From Psilocybe azurescens (taxonomy: Eukaryota > Basidiomycota > Agaricomycetes > Agaricales > Agrocybaceae), in the NCBI GenBank assembly GCA_023853785.1, contig JAJIRX010000523.1:1-64000 (forward strand): 64,000 nucleotides of DNA, given 5' to 3'. A program made the position numbers and the translations under genes. Below, piece after piece: positions 24,132 to 37,151 of the stretch. Below the pieces are notes generated by a model that searched no databases, was not told the DNA's origin, and saw nothing but the letters and a program-made list of their open reading frames with translations. Each line of letters starts with the position of its first letter. Positions within the stretch are counted from its first letter, which is position 1.

Positions 24132-27100
24132 ATGAGGACACTTTTCCATCTCTTTATCGTGGTCAATGGACTCCGGTGTCGTAAGCGTCAGTGCTCAACG
24201 CGCATTGTATGTGTTTCATTCATTAACCGTCCCATCATCGAACAAGCCGTTGACACACTGCATAGAAGCAGTGCTAGTCCAGCTTCGGCCAGCGCAGCCT
24301 CCACCAAACCGACGCGGCCCATTCCAAAGATATCAGATCCCGCCAGCCTCGTGATCCCATTCATCGGTACAACAAATGGAGGACATGTATTCCCTGGCAA
24401 GTCCACATACGCTGATGTGTTCCTCATAGTAGTGCAGTGTTGATATATCTACTCTTCAGGCGCGACCCTCCCTCACGGCATGATAAAAGCTGGGATGGAC
24501 ACCGACTCACCCGGAAATGTAAAATTCTCGAACCCTAACAATCCAATGGGAAACACTGATACTAATCATCTTCTCATTCAAGCACGCTGGGTACGATGGA
24601 GACCCCACCTTCAACGTAACAGGTTTCTCCCAATTGCATGATAGTGGAACCGGTGGCGTAAGTCGTCCTCTTGAACGACCAAATAACTAAGAGACTATGT
24701 AACTAAACTACACGGTATTAAATAGGCTGTACCACTTTCCAACTTCAAATTGTTCCCATTTTTACAATGCTCGACGTTTGAGAAATGCCCTACGTCCATG
24801 GCCAACAGGAAAATTCTCCGAAAGGTTCTGCCTAATGGTGCGCCACTATAATTCGCATTATAAAAGGTGACAAGGCAAGCTTTAAATTAACGAAAACACG
24901 ACAATTTTAGGACTTCCGGATGACTTTGCATCCCCAGGATATTTCTCTACAAATCTCGTCAGTGGTATTCTCATTTCCCTTGAGCGTTTTACTCACTAGA
25001 AAATCAATGAAAACATACACATCACACGTAGTCTAACTCCATCCGTGTCGAATTGACTGCAACGCGCAGAACAGCGCTTCATCGATACACCTTCCCAGCT
25101 GGAACCGCTAATCCCTCGCCTCCTCGTGGACATAACCAACGACGGCCAGAAAAGCAGTACCAACCCCGTTATGACTCTCGATCCAGACACAGCGAGAGTA
25201 GAAGGAGGAGCGTCGTTCTCCGCATCATTCGGACCAGGTGCGTACCATGGTCACAACCACGAAGTTTGGTGGATTGAAATTGAACTCAAACTTTGGGATT
25301 TATTCTATAGGACGGTATAACGCATTCACATGTGTGGATTTTAAAGCAGAGGGATTCACGCTTGGGAAGCCCACCGAATACGGAGTCTGGCTTTCCAACT
25401 TCCCCGTCCGCGGCAGCACGAACCTTCTCCAGACTTATTACGGTGCGCAACTCCCCAGCTCATCGTCTCCCATCTTCTACGTTGTACATACATCTCAATC
25501 TAACCAAAAAATTAAAACGTAGGATTCGTCTCGGAAATGGGGGCCCTATTCACATTCAACCCCTCGCCTTCCAATGGCCCAACCAGCATTCTCGCACGCG
25601 TCGGCGTCTCCTTCATCTCCAGCGCCCAAGCATGCGCCAACGCCCAAGAGGAGATACCTGATTTCGACTTCGACAAAGTACATGCCGCTAATCGCGCACA
25701 GTGGAACGACCTCCTAGGCCGAGTGCAGGTTGACACGACGGGCGTGGATTTAGAGACGACGCAGCTGTTCTATTCTTCGGTGAGGGTCATTTTTTGATGG
25801 ACTGTGTGGGTTTCGGTTTTTCTAATGAGAGCATATGAAGCTTTATCGAACGCATATATCACCTGCGGATTGTGCGTTGACCAGATTTTTGACTGTTCCG
25901 ACAATTAACTAACAGATCGAATTTTCTACTAGATACTGGAGAAAATCCTAAATGGAACTCGACAGAACCTTACTTCGACTCTCTATATTGCAACGTAAGT
26001 TACTTCAACCAAAACCTGCATGTATGCCTCGAAGCTCACATTATATTCTCTCTTCTTGAAAGTGGGACACCTACCGAACCCTCTACCCTCTCATGTCCCT
26101 TCACGATCCGGTGACGTTTTCAAGGGATAGTACGAGGGATGATTGATATTCAGAAACACGAAGGTCAGACAATCTAGGAGAGTGAGTTTATAACTAGATT
26201 TGTGAGAAATTTCACAGGCTGGCTACCTGAGTGTCGTGGTGCGACAGCTCAGCATTTTATCCAGGGCGGTACCAGTACGTACAGTTCTTCTTTTTCTCTT
26301 TTGATTGATACTGAGGTAGACGCCCATGCTCAGACGCCGATCCGATCCTGGGAGAATTCTTCGTAAAGTTGGCATAGTTTCACTTGTTGACTCGTGAAGC
26401 AGCGAGCCTGATATTCTTGCAGGTTCAACAAACAGGCAGCAGCCCTGAATGTATCTCCCACCGATCTATACAACGCCCTTCTCGCCGACGCCGGAGATCC
26501 AGTCGTCCAACTGGAACTTACAAGGCCGACAAGCAAATCTTTGGAAACAGTTGGGTCTGTTAAACCACCCCTGGCCGGATTCATTTGTCGCCCGAACTGA
26601 TCGTCATCGTAGGCTACATCCCTCAGGATATGTTTGACGCAGGAGGCGCAAATACCAAACAGGTATCTCGAACATTGGAGGTAAGCTGTTGGTAATTCTA
26701 TCATTCACAACCCCAATTCTCAACGTTAACGTCGAAAAGCACGCATTCAACGATTTTGCCATCTCGCAAGTGGCAAAGGCTCTCGGCAAGACGGCGGATG
26801 AACAAAAGGTATTTACGAATTATAGATGCCTTTCCGTGCTTATGCTCACGTATTCACGTCCAAATATTCAGTACTTGAAACGCGCTGGAAACTTCGCGAA
26901 TGTCTGGAACCCCAATATCACCGTCCCGGACAGTCCAGGTGTCCTCGGTATGATGCAGGTCTGTAATGCCTCTTTGGCACATAAAGCAGGGCCTTCTTGC
27001 TTACTTTTTTCTCTCTCGACTGTACTTTAGCCGCGCTTCGCAGATGGGACGTTCAACTTTACGGATCCCAGACATTGCAGTATCCATGATCCTGCTAAAG

Positions 27101-28135
27101 CGACTTGTTTCTTGAATGCGGCCAATCGTGATGGCTTTTATGAAGGTATGTTAGGATTCTCTACCCCTTGATCAAATCCCACATTGAATACGATTGGTTG
27201 TAGGATCGCCAATTATTGTCAGTGCATCACGTTCATGACGAAATGCCACCTCTACCATGCTAACCCTCACCTCCTGGAAATATGACTATAGTATTCTCAA
27301 GTGAGTTGCCTCATGCCTCTTAGGCGAGACTTACCCATCATCTTGTGTTACCCAGTATGTCCCTCAAGATAACGCAAAATTGATACAACTTCAAGGCGGT
27401 GTTAAAAGCTTCATCACTCGATTGGACTTCATCTTCAACCAGTCTTACTTTGACTCGACAGACGAGCCTTCTCAGCAGATGCCATTCATGTATCACTATG
27501 CTAATCGTCCCGGCCTTAGCACTCAGAGGTCAAGACAAGTCATAGCTCAATTCTTTAACACTTCAACCAATGGATTGCCTGGAAATGATGGTATGCCTAC
27601 GCTGCGATATCTGTTAATCACATATCTGACACGGCCTCTTATAGATTCTGGTACAATTTACATTTCTTCAAACTGATTGCATATGTTTGTAGTCTAACAC
27701 TGTACTACAGGTGCTATGGGAAGCTACGCAGCTTTTACCTTGCTGGAATGTACCCACTACCAGCAACCCAGCAAATCCTACTATCCTCGCCCTATTTCCC
27801 TCAAATATCGTTCTTCAATCCCCTTTTCAACACGACCACCACTATCGTATCTCACGGATTCACAGGCAATCCGTCTGATGGGACAGGCGGAAATGTTTTC
27901 GTCAAGGTTTGGCTTTATTCCTCCTTCCGAAAAGTGGCCTGACGAACTGTATTATTACATCTGATAGAGCGTTGCAGTCAACGGAAAGCCATACAAATCG
28001 AACTGCTATCTTGACTGGGACGTCTTTGTTAGCGGGTCCTTGGTGGAATTGACACTATCGAACGATATTACACTGGGATGTGGCAGTGGCAAGAATGCCC
28101 TTCCGCCTTCTATATCAACTGGCGGTTACAACTGA
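24132..28135 (+). CDS. glycoside hydrolase family 92 alpha-1,2-mannosidase
   Basis: Predicted secreted exo-alpha-mannosidase that trims mannose from N-glycans or fungal mannans. More than ten exons were traced through family blocks: IPFIGTTNGGHVFPG, ATLPHGMIKAGMDTDSPG, HAGYDGDPTFNVTGFSQLH, DSGTGGAVPLSNFKLFP, TNDGQ, SFGPG, GVSFISSAQACANAQEE, NWDTYRTLYPLMSLHDP, GWLPECRG, WNLQGRQANLWKQLG, GYIPQDMFDAGG, HAFNDFAISQVAKALGK, MPFMYHYANRPG, LPGNDGAMGSYAAFTLLGMYP, and the C-terminal DWDVFVSGSLVELTLSND with TGA at 28133-28135. The GN-D-GAMG block and WDTYRT are characteristic of GH92. The N-terminus is uncertain: ATG 24132 gives a hydrophobic start (MRTLFHLFIVV), but the signal peptide runs into a frame change near 24170. 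Further one-base shifts lie near 25105, 26126 (a GGG run) and 26510. The cluster of shifts matches the assembly-wide pattern. Confidence 0.88.
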
Positions 28136-28259
28136 AGTGCAGATAAATATGTACACAAGTATGCCGTAGCTGAGGGACAAATCAAGAAATATTGCGCAAT
28201 CGACGTGTTTTAAAATTAAAGGAGACTATATGATGCATAACAGTACAGCAAAATCTAAT

Positions 28260-28900
28260 TCACCGCCTCTTACCCACAATTTTGGCAAGCACTGATGTGA
28301 GAGCATTGACAACTTTCTCCGTTTCTTCTTAAGTAGGGGGAGCTAGTCATAGCCAATCGAATGCTCGGTTGCGTCTTCACCATCTCCTGGGCACATCTTT
28401 TTACCCGTATAACAACAACTCTTTGCGATAGCGCCTCTTCCACCACGGTCTGCAACAATCTTTCCCATCATACTCTGACTCACTAATAACATCTCTGGCA
28501 GAAGCATGTTGGGATTGGTGCTTGAGCGAGTCGGTGTGCTCAGGATCACTTTTAATCAAAGGCTGCACGAGAGGCACAAGAATCTACTTATCCACAAGTT
28601 CGTCGACTGCCTGGAAATGATAAGAGCACATAAGGAAGAGAGAGGTGTTACCTCAATATCAAAGGATTCCCTATTCTCTCCCAGCAAACGTACCTTCTCG
28701 CTAAACTGAGGGTTGCAAGAGAGTGCGAATAGCAAAGGCGGTGAGAATAAGCTCCAACGTGCGCCATGGGTCGTTCTGGTGCAAATTCCTCACATATCCG
28801 CCGAGCCAGGAAGTCTGTCGAACGTAGTCTGTGTAATCGTCAATGCATGTTCCAAGAAAGCATGTACATGTCCCAAAGACGCGACGGAAGTGGCATTCAT
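28260..28900 (-). pseudogene. serine palmitoyltransferase Lcb1 pseudogene, internal deletion
   Basis: Relic of the Lcb1 gene found intact at 31747-33603. The N-terminal part reads MNATSVASLGHVHAFLEHAL, then TQTTFDRLPGSA, then LHQNDPWRTLELILTAFAIR, QFSEK and VDELVDK followed by a stop. These match [36 protein letters not shown] and EVDELVDEW of the intact gene. The sequence then jumps to SESEYDGK, VVEEALSQRVVVIRVKR, KTQPSIRLAMTS and the end ETEKVVNALTSVLAKIVGKRR. All of the aminotransferase fold (about residues 90-420) is missing, the junction being near 28530-28580. Stops and frame changes remain in the retained parts. The intron after QFSEK is kept, so the copy arose at DNA level and not from mRNA. 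Confidence 0.85.
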
Positions 28901-31746
28901 AAGGTGGTTGAAGAAAGAGGTCCGTTTTCATGAGAGGCGCTTTGGAATGGACAGTTCAAAGGTGGAAAAAATGGAAAAACCTCTACATAAGAGAGACTGC
29001 GCTGAGTAATGCTTATGATAGAGGCTTGCCGCACCCTAGATGATGAGCAGAAGCTGCTGCGGTTCGACTACTTAAGTCCTATGTGTGTGATGGGGCCGAG
29101 ATCCGATTCTCTTTGGCGAGTGACTGCGGTGCAGAACCTAGAATACAAACCGTTAGACCACCCAGTACGCAGCCTTATACTGTTCGCCATCGAAAGTCAG
29201 GCGACTTCCAACGACTTCTCGAAGTCTTTCCGCGAGATCCCGCACACAACGTCAGCAAGTTTATGTCATGCCAATAATCGAGAATTATGTGTTCAGCCTC
29301 TCTGACCTATGAGAATGAAGGTTTTCAGCGCTAGTTATAAGCCTTGCCATAGACATAATTGATTGAATTGTGAACACAGTACCTACTCAAACAAGGCAGT
29401 GGTCGACTCGGAGGACACAGGCCACGAGAACGCGACTCGGGATCATGGTAGTCAAATAGGTATAATGGCAGCAGTTTTGCATATGAGCTACCCATGTTCG
29501 TCGTTTCTTCAGACTTCGGGCTCTCACCCGCAATATTGTAGGTCTGAGGTACAGACTCAGCAGCCCTCACCGTTGTCAGCACTTGAAGCCTGCTGAGTCA
29601 GCGTCGGGTGTTGCCGTAAAGTTTCGTCGAAGTCTTCAAACCGCCACTGTCAGACAACTCTCATTCTATTCGTGCTGCTATTTCTGTTCTTTTCATATAA
29701 TATGTCTTGCCAAACTGGAGGCAAAAATCACTCTTATACCGTCGATGGGTGCTTTCAATCTTTGTCTCTATTGGACCCTCCCTTCTATGGCCGCAAACGC
29801 ATGGTAGTGGGAATTCGTAGGCGCCCACAATCGCTGAATTCGGTCTTTCCGTCCCACATCTGTGGCATCGATGTGGACCTCATACCATTTCTTGAGACTC
29901 GACTCTGATTGAACCAGGTTGATTGGTTTCGAACCATGCTGTGGACAAGTTCCACCTTCCTATCGACCGACATTTGGATGTCCGCGACGCTTCTTGATGT
30001 GTCTAGATGAGAATTCGCTGTATCTTTTCGTCGTCCTTTAGCCCGGATGGGAAGTGATAACAAAAAGCTCCGTAACAAAAGATTTTTCGCCATGTTTTTC
30101 GTCTCAATACAGAACGTCTGAACTCGCATACGGCACATTGTATCTTGGACTAGTCGCCGATTGGACGAGGACATGTCAAAAAAATCGATCGTGGACTGTG
30201 GACAAACACGACCATTTTGCGTTCGAAAGGTATATAAACCTTTACCCTTGTTCGATCTCTGTTTTCTCCCAAACCACTACCATCTCGCTCCTGCCCCGCC
30301 CTCACTCAAAGGCGAACGGCTTTTACTCTCGAGCGATATATTCTCTGGATTCGTACTACCCTCCTGCGACTCATACACCATGGCTTATACAACTACTAGC
30401 GTCGTTTTTTTTTCTCGCCATCGTTGGTGTACTAGGAGGCCTTGATCTCGCCCGGTGGTGGCATCATCAGAGTAAGCATCCGTTGTCGTCTCATCCATCC
30501 TCTTCAATACTAAGTATGTCGCGCCCATATAGTCACTCAAACATTTAATCGATGGCTATCCATATTCGTCGGCCCTCGATGAACCGAAGTCGTTCAAAAT
30601 TGTCTCCAGAGCTCGCCATTGCCCACGACATAGTCAGTGTAGAACTCGCCATGACCTATGGGCGTTATGATTGCAGTGAGTTATCGTTGTCTTCTATCAC
30701 ATGCAAAGCTAACCATACACGCATATAGTCACCGCAAAAAAACGATCAGTCAACACACGGCCAATATCGTAGTCCATCTACCTTGGATGCCGGCCGCCAT
30801 CTTGGTACTTTGTGTGTTCTCGCCGGTGGACTTTGTGGCTGACTTCTATATAGTGCCAACATCCGTCATGGTTCCAGAATCCAAAACCTCGGCGGGTGCT
30901 CCGACGCAGTGTGGTTGAGAGATGGCTGGTCACGCCGATCTTCCTGGGTTCGCTTCAAAGTTCACAGATTAAATGACCTCTCCCTTCCCAGTTCACTGGG
31001 GAGCGGGGTACGTCGATCTTCCTGCTTACACTGCGCAACCTCCATAGATAATCGCTAGATGTCCTCCCTCCAACCGTCAAGTACCTGCGGAGGTTGTGTC
31101 CCTTGCGACGACAAAGTCCTCATATGATCAAGTGTATTCTCGTATCCATCACGATCGGTCTACTCGTATCTGTCTGCAGCAGTACAGTTTCGCCTAGTGA
31201 TGGTGCAGTCTACAAAACTCCTCTATGTGGCTGTCGTCTGAAGACCTGAGGGAAAAACACGCGGACGTTAGGAAGGAATGAAACAAAAAGGAAGAAAAAC
31301 GAAGATAAGGGGAGAAAAATATAGAAGAAAATATAGAAGGGACAGAAAAACAAAAACACACACATGTATGTGAAACGTTTTTCACATACATACAATCCAC
31401 GAACCTACAACCCGTGAAAAGAGGCGTATAAGCCATTCGCACTTTAATACCAAGTTGTTACGCGTCTTGTTTTTTATTTGATTATATGGGATCACATCCT
31501 CCAGAAAGCTGTAAACCTTCGTGCTATATACATAGGAAGATGCAACTACAGTTCACCGCTACATATGTTGTCGCTTAGAAAATGACTTCTCCATCCGCGG
31601 CTCAAAGACGATTCACATATAATAAAATACGTCTCTCTCTAGAGCAATGAGGAAAACATTAGGCTGTGTAGATCGTAGTAGCATTAGTAATAAAAAAGAA
31701 GTGAAGAAACGGCCAATCGAATACAATCCGTTTAAAAATCGACAGT
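28901..31746. other. intergenic region with one weak membrane ORF
   Basis: Lies upstream of the Lcb1 relic and downstream of the intact Lcb1. No known domain was found. The plus-strand frame at 30054-30548 (164 codons) contains one clear hydrophobic segment, LLASFFFLAIVGVLGGLDLA, near 30395-30455, followed by a possible donor near 30470, so a small spliced membrane protein cannot be excluded. The stretch at about 31200-31440 is strongly purine-rich on the plus strand with many A runs. Confidence 0.35.
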
Positions 31747-33603
31747 TCACCGCCTCTTGTTCAACACCTTGACGAGCACAGTCTTGAGCACATTGACCGC
31801 CTTCTCTGTCTCCTTCTTCGAGAGCGCACTCGTAAGCGCCAAACGGATGCTCGGCCTCGGCTCGACGATCTCCTGGCCCCTGAGCTTCTTCGCCCTCGTC
31901 ACAAGCACCCCATGCGCGAGAGTCTCCTCCTACCACTTCCTGCAACATCCTCTCCTCAAGCTCGTATTCCGACTCTCTCACCGCGTCCTTCGCATGATGC
32001 GAATGATGATGCTTCGCCGAGCTGCTCGTGCTTGTATGGGACGATGACGCCGATATCGGCGCCGGGTACTGCAGGTACTGTTGTTGCTGCTGCTGGCGCA
32101 CGTAGATGTGGATGATAGGCGAAGCGGGGTGTGAGGGGATGGTGATACATTCGACACGGTCGAGGATGGCTCGCGCGGCGCGCACGTTGTCTTGCAGCGT
32201 CTCGAAGATGGACGGGGTGTTGCGCAGAATGTTGATACCCTCAGAGGCGCTGACTGCGAGAAGGGCGGGCATGGATGCGGAGAAGACGAAAGAGGGGCCG
32301 TTGATGCGTTGATGGTCGACGACTGTTCGGGATCCAGCGCAGAATCCTCCTGCTGAAGCGAGACCTATAGCACAAGAGCCAAGAAGCATGTCGACTTTGG
32401 AAGCCTATTATAAAAGTGTGTGAGGTGATACTCGTTTGGGTTTGCTGGATAGTACATACCGGGACATTGTACAATTCTGTAAGACCGCGACCAGTTCTGC
32501 CGACGGATCCAAAAGAATAGCTTTCGTCTAAGATAAGTCTGTACTTGTACTTGTATTTGAGTTCGATCTGCAGGTATGTCAGTTTCATGTATCGAAGAAA
32601 AAGAATAAAAACCTACGAACAAGTTTAGGCAAGTCAACCATAGCACCATCCTTCTGGAAAATACCCTCGGTAACAATGAATCGACGAGTCATCGGCGCGC
32701 GACGCTTCTTCCTCTCCTTTTCAATACTAACAAGGACTTCTTCGAGGCTGTTCAGGTCATTATGGTCGAACCAGCGGATAGTCGAACGGGAAATCTGGAT
32801 TCCCTTTTGAATGGCAAAGTTCACGGCGCGGTCGGCTACGATTATGTCACCGCGTTTACAAAACGCCGGAATCACAGACGAGATGGTCGAGAACCCCTGC
32901 GAGTAGAGGATGGCGGCCTCTGTGCCCAAAAAGTCCGCAATATCGTTTTCCAAGTCCATATGCACGTCTGAGAGGGATTGTGGAATGAGATATTTTTGTG
33001 GCTAACGATCCGCATTGAACGTACCGAGGGTGCCGTAAAATCCGGGGGGTCCGCAGCTTCCAAGACCATATTTGCGCAGCGTATCGATGGCGCGCTGCTT
33101 GATGTGTTCGTTCCCCGAAAGACCAGTGAAGTTGTAGCTTGAGAGGTTAATGGCATTTTTTCCAGTAGAGACCAATTTCGGTTTGGGTCCGTTGGGTCCT
33201 GCAATTACAGGCACCGAGGCCAGGTCAGACTCTTCAGTCGCAGTCAAGGCATGTCCAAGAGGTTCCGGAATCCATTCGTCTACAAGTTCGTCGACTTCCT
33301 GTACAAGTAGATTTGCAAAGCGGCAATGTTTCATATGGAATACACAACATACCTTCTCACTAAACTGAATGAAATGCTTCCCATTCCTGTCTGCCCTTGT
33401 TCTGGATTGCAGCAGGGTGCGAATGGCGAAGATAACAAGAATAAGCTCCAGTAGAGTACGTCCAGGGTCATTCTGGTGTGAGCTCTTCACATATCGCTGG
33501 ATGACGGCCGAGCCAGGAAGTTTGTCAAATGTCGTTTGCGCTGTCGTCAAGGCGTGTTCCAAAAATGTGAACACAGGCGCGAGGGTCGCAGAGGTCGTGT
33601 TCA
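31747..33603 (-). CDS. LCB1: serine palmitoyltransferase subunit 1 (Lcb1)
   Basis: Subunit of the endoplasmic reticulum enzyme that condenses serine with palmitoyl-CoA, the first step of sphingolipid synthesis; it works with Lcb2. It starts at ATG 33603 ([19 protein letters not shown]). A hydrophobic segment [13 protein letters not shown] near the N-terminus fits the membrane anchor. The fold follows: [123 protein letters not shown] and [17 protein letters not shown]. The pyridoxal-binding lysine of the Lcb2-type motif is absent, as expected for Lcb1. A Gln run (QQQQQQ) and a His/Ser-rich insert precede the C-terminus. One extra base near 31931 breaks the frame before [17 protein letters not shown]. 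The end is VLNKRR with TGA at 31747. An N-terminal extension to 33718 is open but has no counterpart in the pseudogene. Confidence 0.92.
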
Positions 33604-35522
33604 TGTTGAGCAAGGGCGGCCTACCCTTCGAAAGGTAGAAGTTAAGGGATGTATAGGTTGCCCACGGAGCCAAGTACAAGTCGTTAGAGTCGTATGGAGG
33701 AGTGCAACTGGCTCGCACGAAATTCAGAAACAGGTTCGTTTTGTTACGTAACTATTTCACACCCCTAACCTGGATCTCTATTCAAACGCCGAGTCGAGTC
33801 TTTCCATCTCCTCTTCCCACATCCACCTACGTCGACTCTGACATGGCCTCAAACTCCATCTGCGCTTGTCAGGTCCTCAAAACACTGTAAGGGTCTCTGT
33901 GCAAGCTCAGGCTTCAGGCTGCGTTCCAAAGAGCCTTTCTCACCCTTTTTAACCCTGAGGTTGGTTGATACCGAGTCGCAAACCATTTGCCAGTGGTCCA
34001 AATCACACCGGTGGGGTTTCAAATCTTTCAAACATATACACAAGATCTATGAGCTCCGAAATGAGTAGCTGAAAACGCCCTTCAACTATATCCACCCATC
34101 TCTTACTTGTTTCTCTTGTAGAGAGCCCATCCTTTCATTCGGCCGCGCTGGCTGTGGAAATTGCAATTCAGAATTATGATACACCAATATCTGATAAATT
34201 GCGGCAGCCAGAGGTCAGACTTTCAGGACAATTGAGATCAAAATTTCTCTCTGTGTCTGCTTGCTTGGCCAGAGCTTCAATATTGCTGTATTCATAGTCT
34301 TAAGATGCTTGTCCCTCTTGTCCTTCGTTATCAGTCATCGTCCCTCCGGGAGAACTCTTGGATTGATAAAACCAGTGTCACATCATCATCCACTGCATCC
34401 TCGATGTTTCTTCTGTCTCCACGCATAGGTTTGCATGCATACGTACGTGATAAATACCAGATTGTGCCTGGCTCGGCTCTGCCCAGTGCCGTAGCATAAC
34501 ACCGGGACCAGTCCTTACCTCTGCTATATCTACAGCAGAAATTCAAAAAATTGCTCGGAAACCGTGTATTCCCGTAGGTTTCCGTTCCCCGTTCCCCTTC
34601 TCTTCCGACCCGACTCCGCTTTTCCAAACTCCTATAGGCCCTTTGTCCTTTGGCCGATCTCCCAATTCCAGTACTCGTCCATTGCACTTACAACCAGTGA
34701 AGGTTACTCGTCCAGCATGGGTCTCAAGCTCCGCACGACTTTCTACAATCGGTATCGCCGAGTCTCTTCTCCTTCTCCCACATATCCACCACTTCGAGCC
34801 TCTCACAACTCAACCTCGATCAAAAATATTGTTCCCCTTCATCTGTTCTTTTTTCTAGGTCTTGTCGCGTTCTTCGCCCTAGGTGAAACCGCACTCGGCT
34901 GGTGAGCAGGGTTCACCTCATCAGGCTGGTCTTTCTACCTCCGTAAGCATTCACGATTTGAATGCTTATTGAGTTCAGACTTCACAACGAACTATTTTAT
35001 CCCCACAGATATATTTGGGAGGCTTGCTGGAGTATGCTCGATCTTTACATGGATATGGGTCGGTGTTCTGTACGTCCCAAATGAATCCTCAATGCTTTGC
35101 TCCTATCTCATTTGGCTGCCCTGGTTATGAATGTCAATCATATCATTCGTCAACTCTCAGTTTGTCGTACAACAACCAACCAGGATCAACGCACACTCTA
35201 ACACAAACATTCGTTCATATACACACATTTACATTCTTCACTGCTCTATATATTGGTAAGTACGTACCCCCCTCTGCTATTCACAACCCAGCCACGTACA
35301 CAACCAATCTCACTAAAACCGAAATCATCGTCGTGTAAGTTGTACACTGCGTACGTGCACTCGTAGCTTTAGGAATTGCGCTCGCAAGTCAAGTTCCTAC
35401 CGAATGTGGCGGTGGATATTCTGATGGGCTGTCTGGGATATGGTGTGTGGTCTCTGGTTCTGCATGTGCGGTTGCGTTTTGCATAAGTATATTATGTGAG
35501 TTTGTCGTCGATGACTCTGTTT
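33604..35522. other. intergenic region, no gene recognised
   Basis: Upstream of Lcb1, so it includes that promoter. A plus-strand frame at 34717-34902 reads through a hydrophobic stretch (LFFFLGLVAFFALGETALGW), but no partner exons or family were recognised. The rest is short overlapping open frames. Confidence 0.35.
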
Positions 35523-35972
35523 TCAGAAAAAGCAGAAGAAATGTTGATGCTGATATGATATCTCTGCAGGTGGCATAACCGCCGTAATTATCCGTATGGG
35601 ATTGCCCAGTATGAAGGCGAATATCTGCTCAGGGGACATCCAAGTTGTCGAAACAGAACTGATTACGAATGCATGAAACAAAGGGTCTAGACTATCCCAT
35701 AGTTCCAAAGTCAAGCTTCTGGGGTTTCTCACCACGAAAGACTTCTCAAGGTCTTTCATAATACGTCGTATAATTATTGACTTCTCATTCCCTGAAAACG
35801 TTCCTTGAATGCCTCTGATCCAACTGTGAGCCAAGTTTCGGGGTTTCCTTCTTTTTAAAAAATCGACAAGTCTTCCATAACGGCTGATCTTTGGCTTCAA
35901 CCGCTCTCTACCCATTTTGCGTCGCTCCGCGTCAGCTGAACTCGCTGGGAGTATTCTCACTTGGTCTGTCAA
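35523..35972 (-). CDS. possible 149-codon ORF in array-flanking repeat
   Basis: Uninterrupted minus-strand frame with a basic start (SADAERRKMGRERLKPK), segments such as RYGRLVDFLKRRKPRNLAHSW and a hydrophobic C-terminal third. No family was recognised. Part of the same DNA recurs, without the intact frame, near 37200-37300, 39480-39560 and 40840-40920 in the downstream array. The frame may therefore be a chance opening in a duplicated noncoding block or a remnant of a gene carried with the duplication. The DNA homology was seen by eye; coding status is doubtful. Confidence 0.2.
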   Translation of the reverse strand: MTDQVRILPASSADAERRKMGRERLKPKISRYGRLVDFLKRRKPRNLAHSWIRGIQGTFSGNEKSIIIRRIMKDLEKSFVVRNPRSLTLELWDSLDPLFHAFVISSVSTTWMSPEQIFAFILGNPIRIITAVMPPAEISYQHQHFFCFF

Positions 35973-36494
35973 TACCTGAGATATTCTCTAAAGTATGCCT
36001 CCCACTCCATCCGGAGATGTACCTGTTTTGATTAACTGGGCTAGCAAATATGTCCCGAACAACAAAGCGTACCATGGCGGCCCTCTTTAACGAACATATC
36101 AATCAGAACCCCTATTGCTACGACGAGTATTCAAATCGGGTCCTCATATTCGCCGACTTTTATTCTGGGATATCATTGCAGTCATTATGCTTTCGTTGCC
36201 CGCGAGCGTTTCAACGACCTTATGGGAGCAACTAAGTTTTATGACTGAGTCACTGGCTCTCATGCATAGGCCAGTTTGCACAATTTTGCCGCCCAGAGCA
36301 TCCAGTCGACCACAGCGTACAAGGAGCGTTCGGGTGACAGGAAATTATTGTAGTCTACATTAACGCAGTACTAGTAAGCTACCGGAACAATACTGCCAAT
36401 GGGAGCATGAGTGGTATCTGCAGCACAGAAACTTAGTCTGAACTTGAAATCATTGTTGTCCGTTGCCCTAGTCATTACAGAAGCTCATGCGAGG

Positions 36495-36502
36495 TATAAA
36501 AG
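36495..36502 (+). promoter_or_regulatory. TATA box of array member A
   Basis: TATAAAAG inside the shared context CATGCGAGGTATAAAA, 68 nt before the ATG at 36563. The same context precedes members B and D. Confidence 0.6.
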
Positions 36503-36562
36503 ACGAACTGTACTGGAAGTGGTACACCAGAAAGTCGTCTGTCTTCTAGACAGTCCCTTGCG

Positions 36563-36873
36563 ATGAAATTCATCTCTGCCGTCCCTCTCATCTTCCTCCA
36601 GGCGACATACATGGCCGCTGCTGCCGATGCCGTTGACTGCACGCTGTTTTGCTGCGATGCGGTAATAGAAGACACTGGCAACGAGTAGCCTTGCATCTAT
36701 GGCCATCTGTTTACTTGCTCAAAGTAAACTGCATTCAAGCACACACTTTTGATTGTCGTTTCATGGCCAAGTCCCAGCTTGTTGTGATCACCTGGTATGT
36801 GGTTACACTAACTGCGATGACCCATCCAAACAACAATCAGCGCGGACTCCGGCACTAGATTGGCTGCATGTGA
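36563..36873 (+). pseudogene. hydrophobin-like eight-cysteine protein, copy A (decayed)
   Basis: Begins like its intact relatives with MKFISAVPLIFLQATYMAAA and CTLFCCDAV, but the segment before the first intron is shortened and the donor GTGAG is replaced (GGCAACGAGTAG), giving an in-frame stop at 36685-36687. The second exon is recognisable from TAAACTGC (NC.....FDC) but the CC pair is lost (AGCTTGTTGTGATCACC in place of GCTTGCTGT). The last exon is reduced to a short piece ending GGCTGC. The promoter with TATA box is still present. Confidence 0.75.
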
Positions 36874-36904
36874 ACGATTCGAGGTCGAGAAGTAAGTAGC
36901 TAAC

Positions 36905-36925
36905 AATCAAAATCAAAATCAAAAT
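36905..36925 (+). repeat. AATCA-type short tandem repeat
   Basis: Repeated AATCAA units just after array member A. An equivalent run follows member C at 40489-40510 and a degenerate one follows the 39 kb copy, which links these three as one subtype. Confidence 0.7.
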
Positions 36926-37151
36926 GCAAAATGGGCTAGGAAGGAAAGCGTGTAAAAGATAGAAATAAGAAACCTGTGCATATATGTTGGTTCTGGCATA
37001 GCTAAAGGGGCGTTCTTGTTGTAATACAGCTCCATTGCAGCTGTCGCTCTTACATTCTCATCTAACACGAGCAGTCACGAGTGGGGGCTCGGACGAGTTC
37101 CTAAAGTTCGTTAATGAACACCGATATGAACTTTGTACGTATATCATCTGA

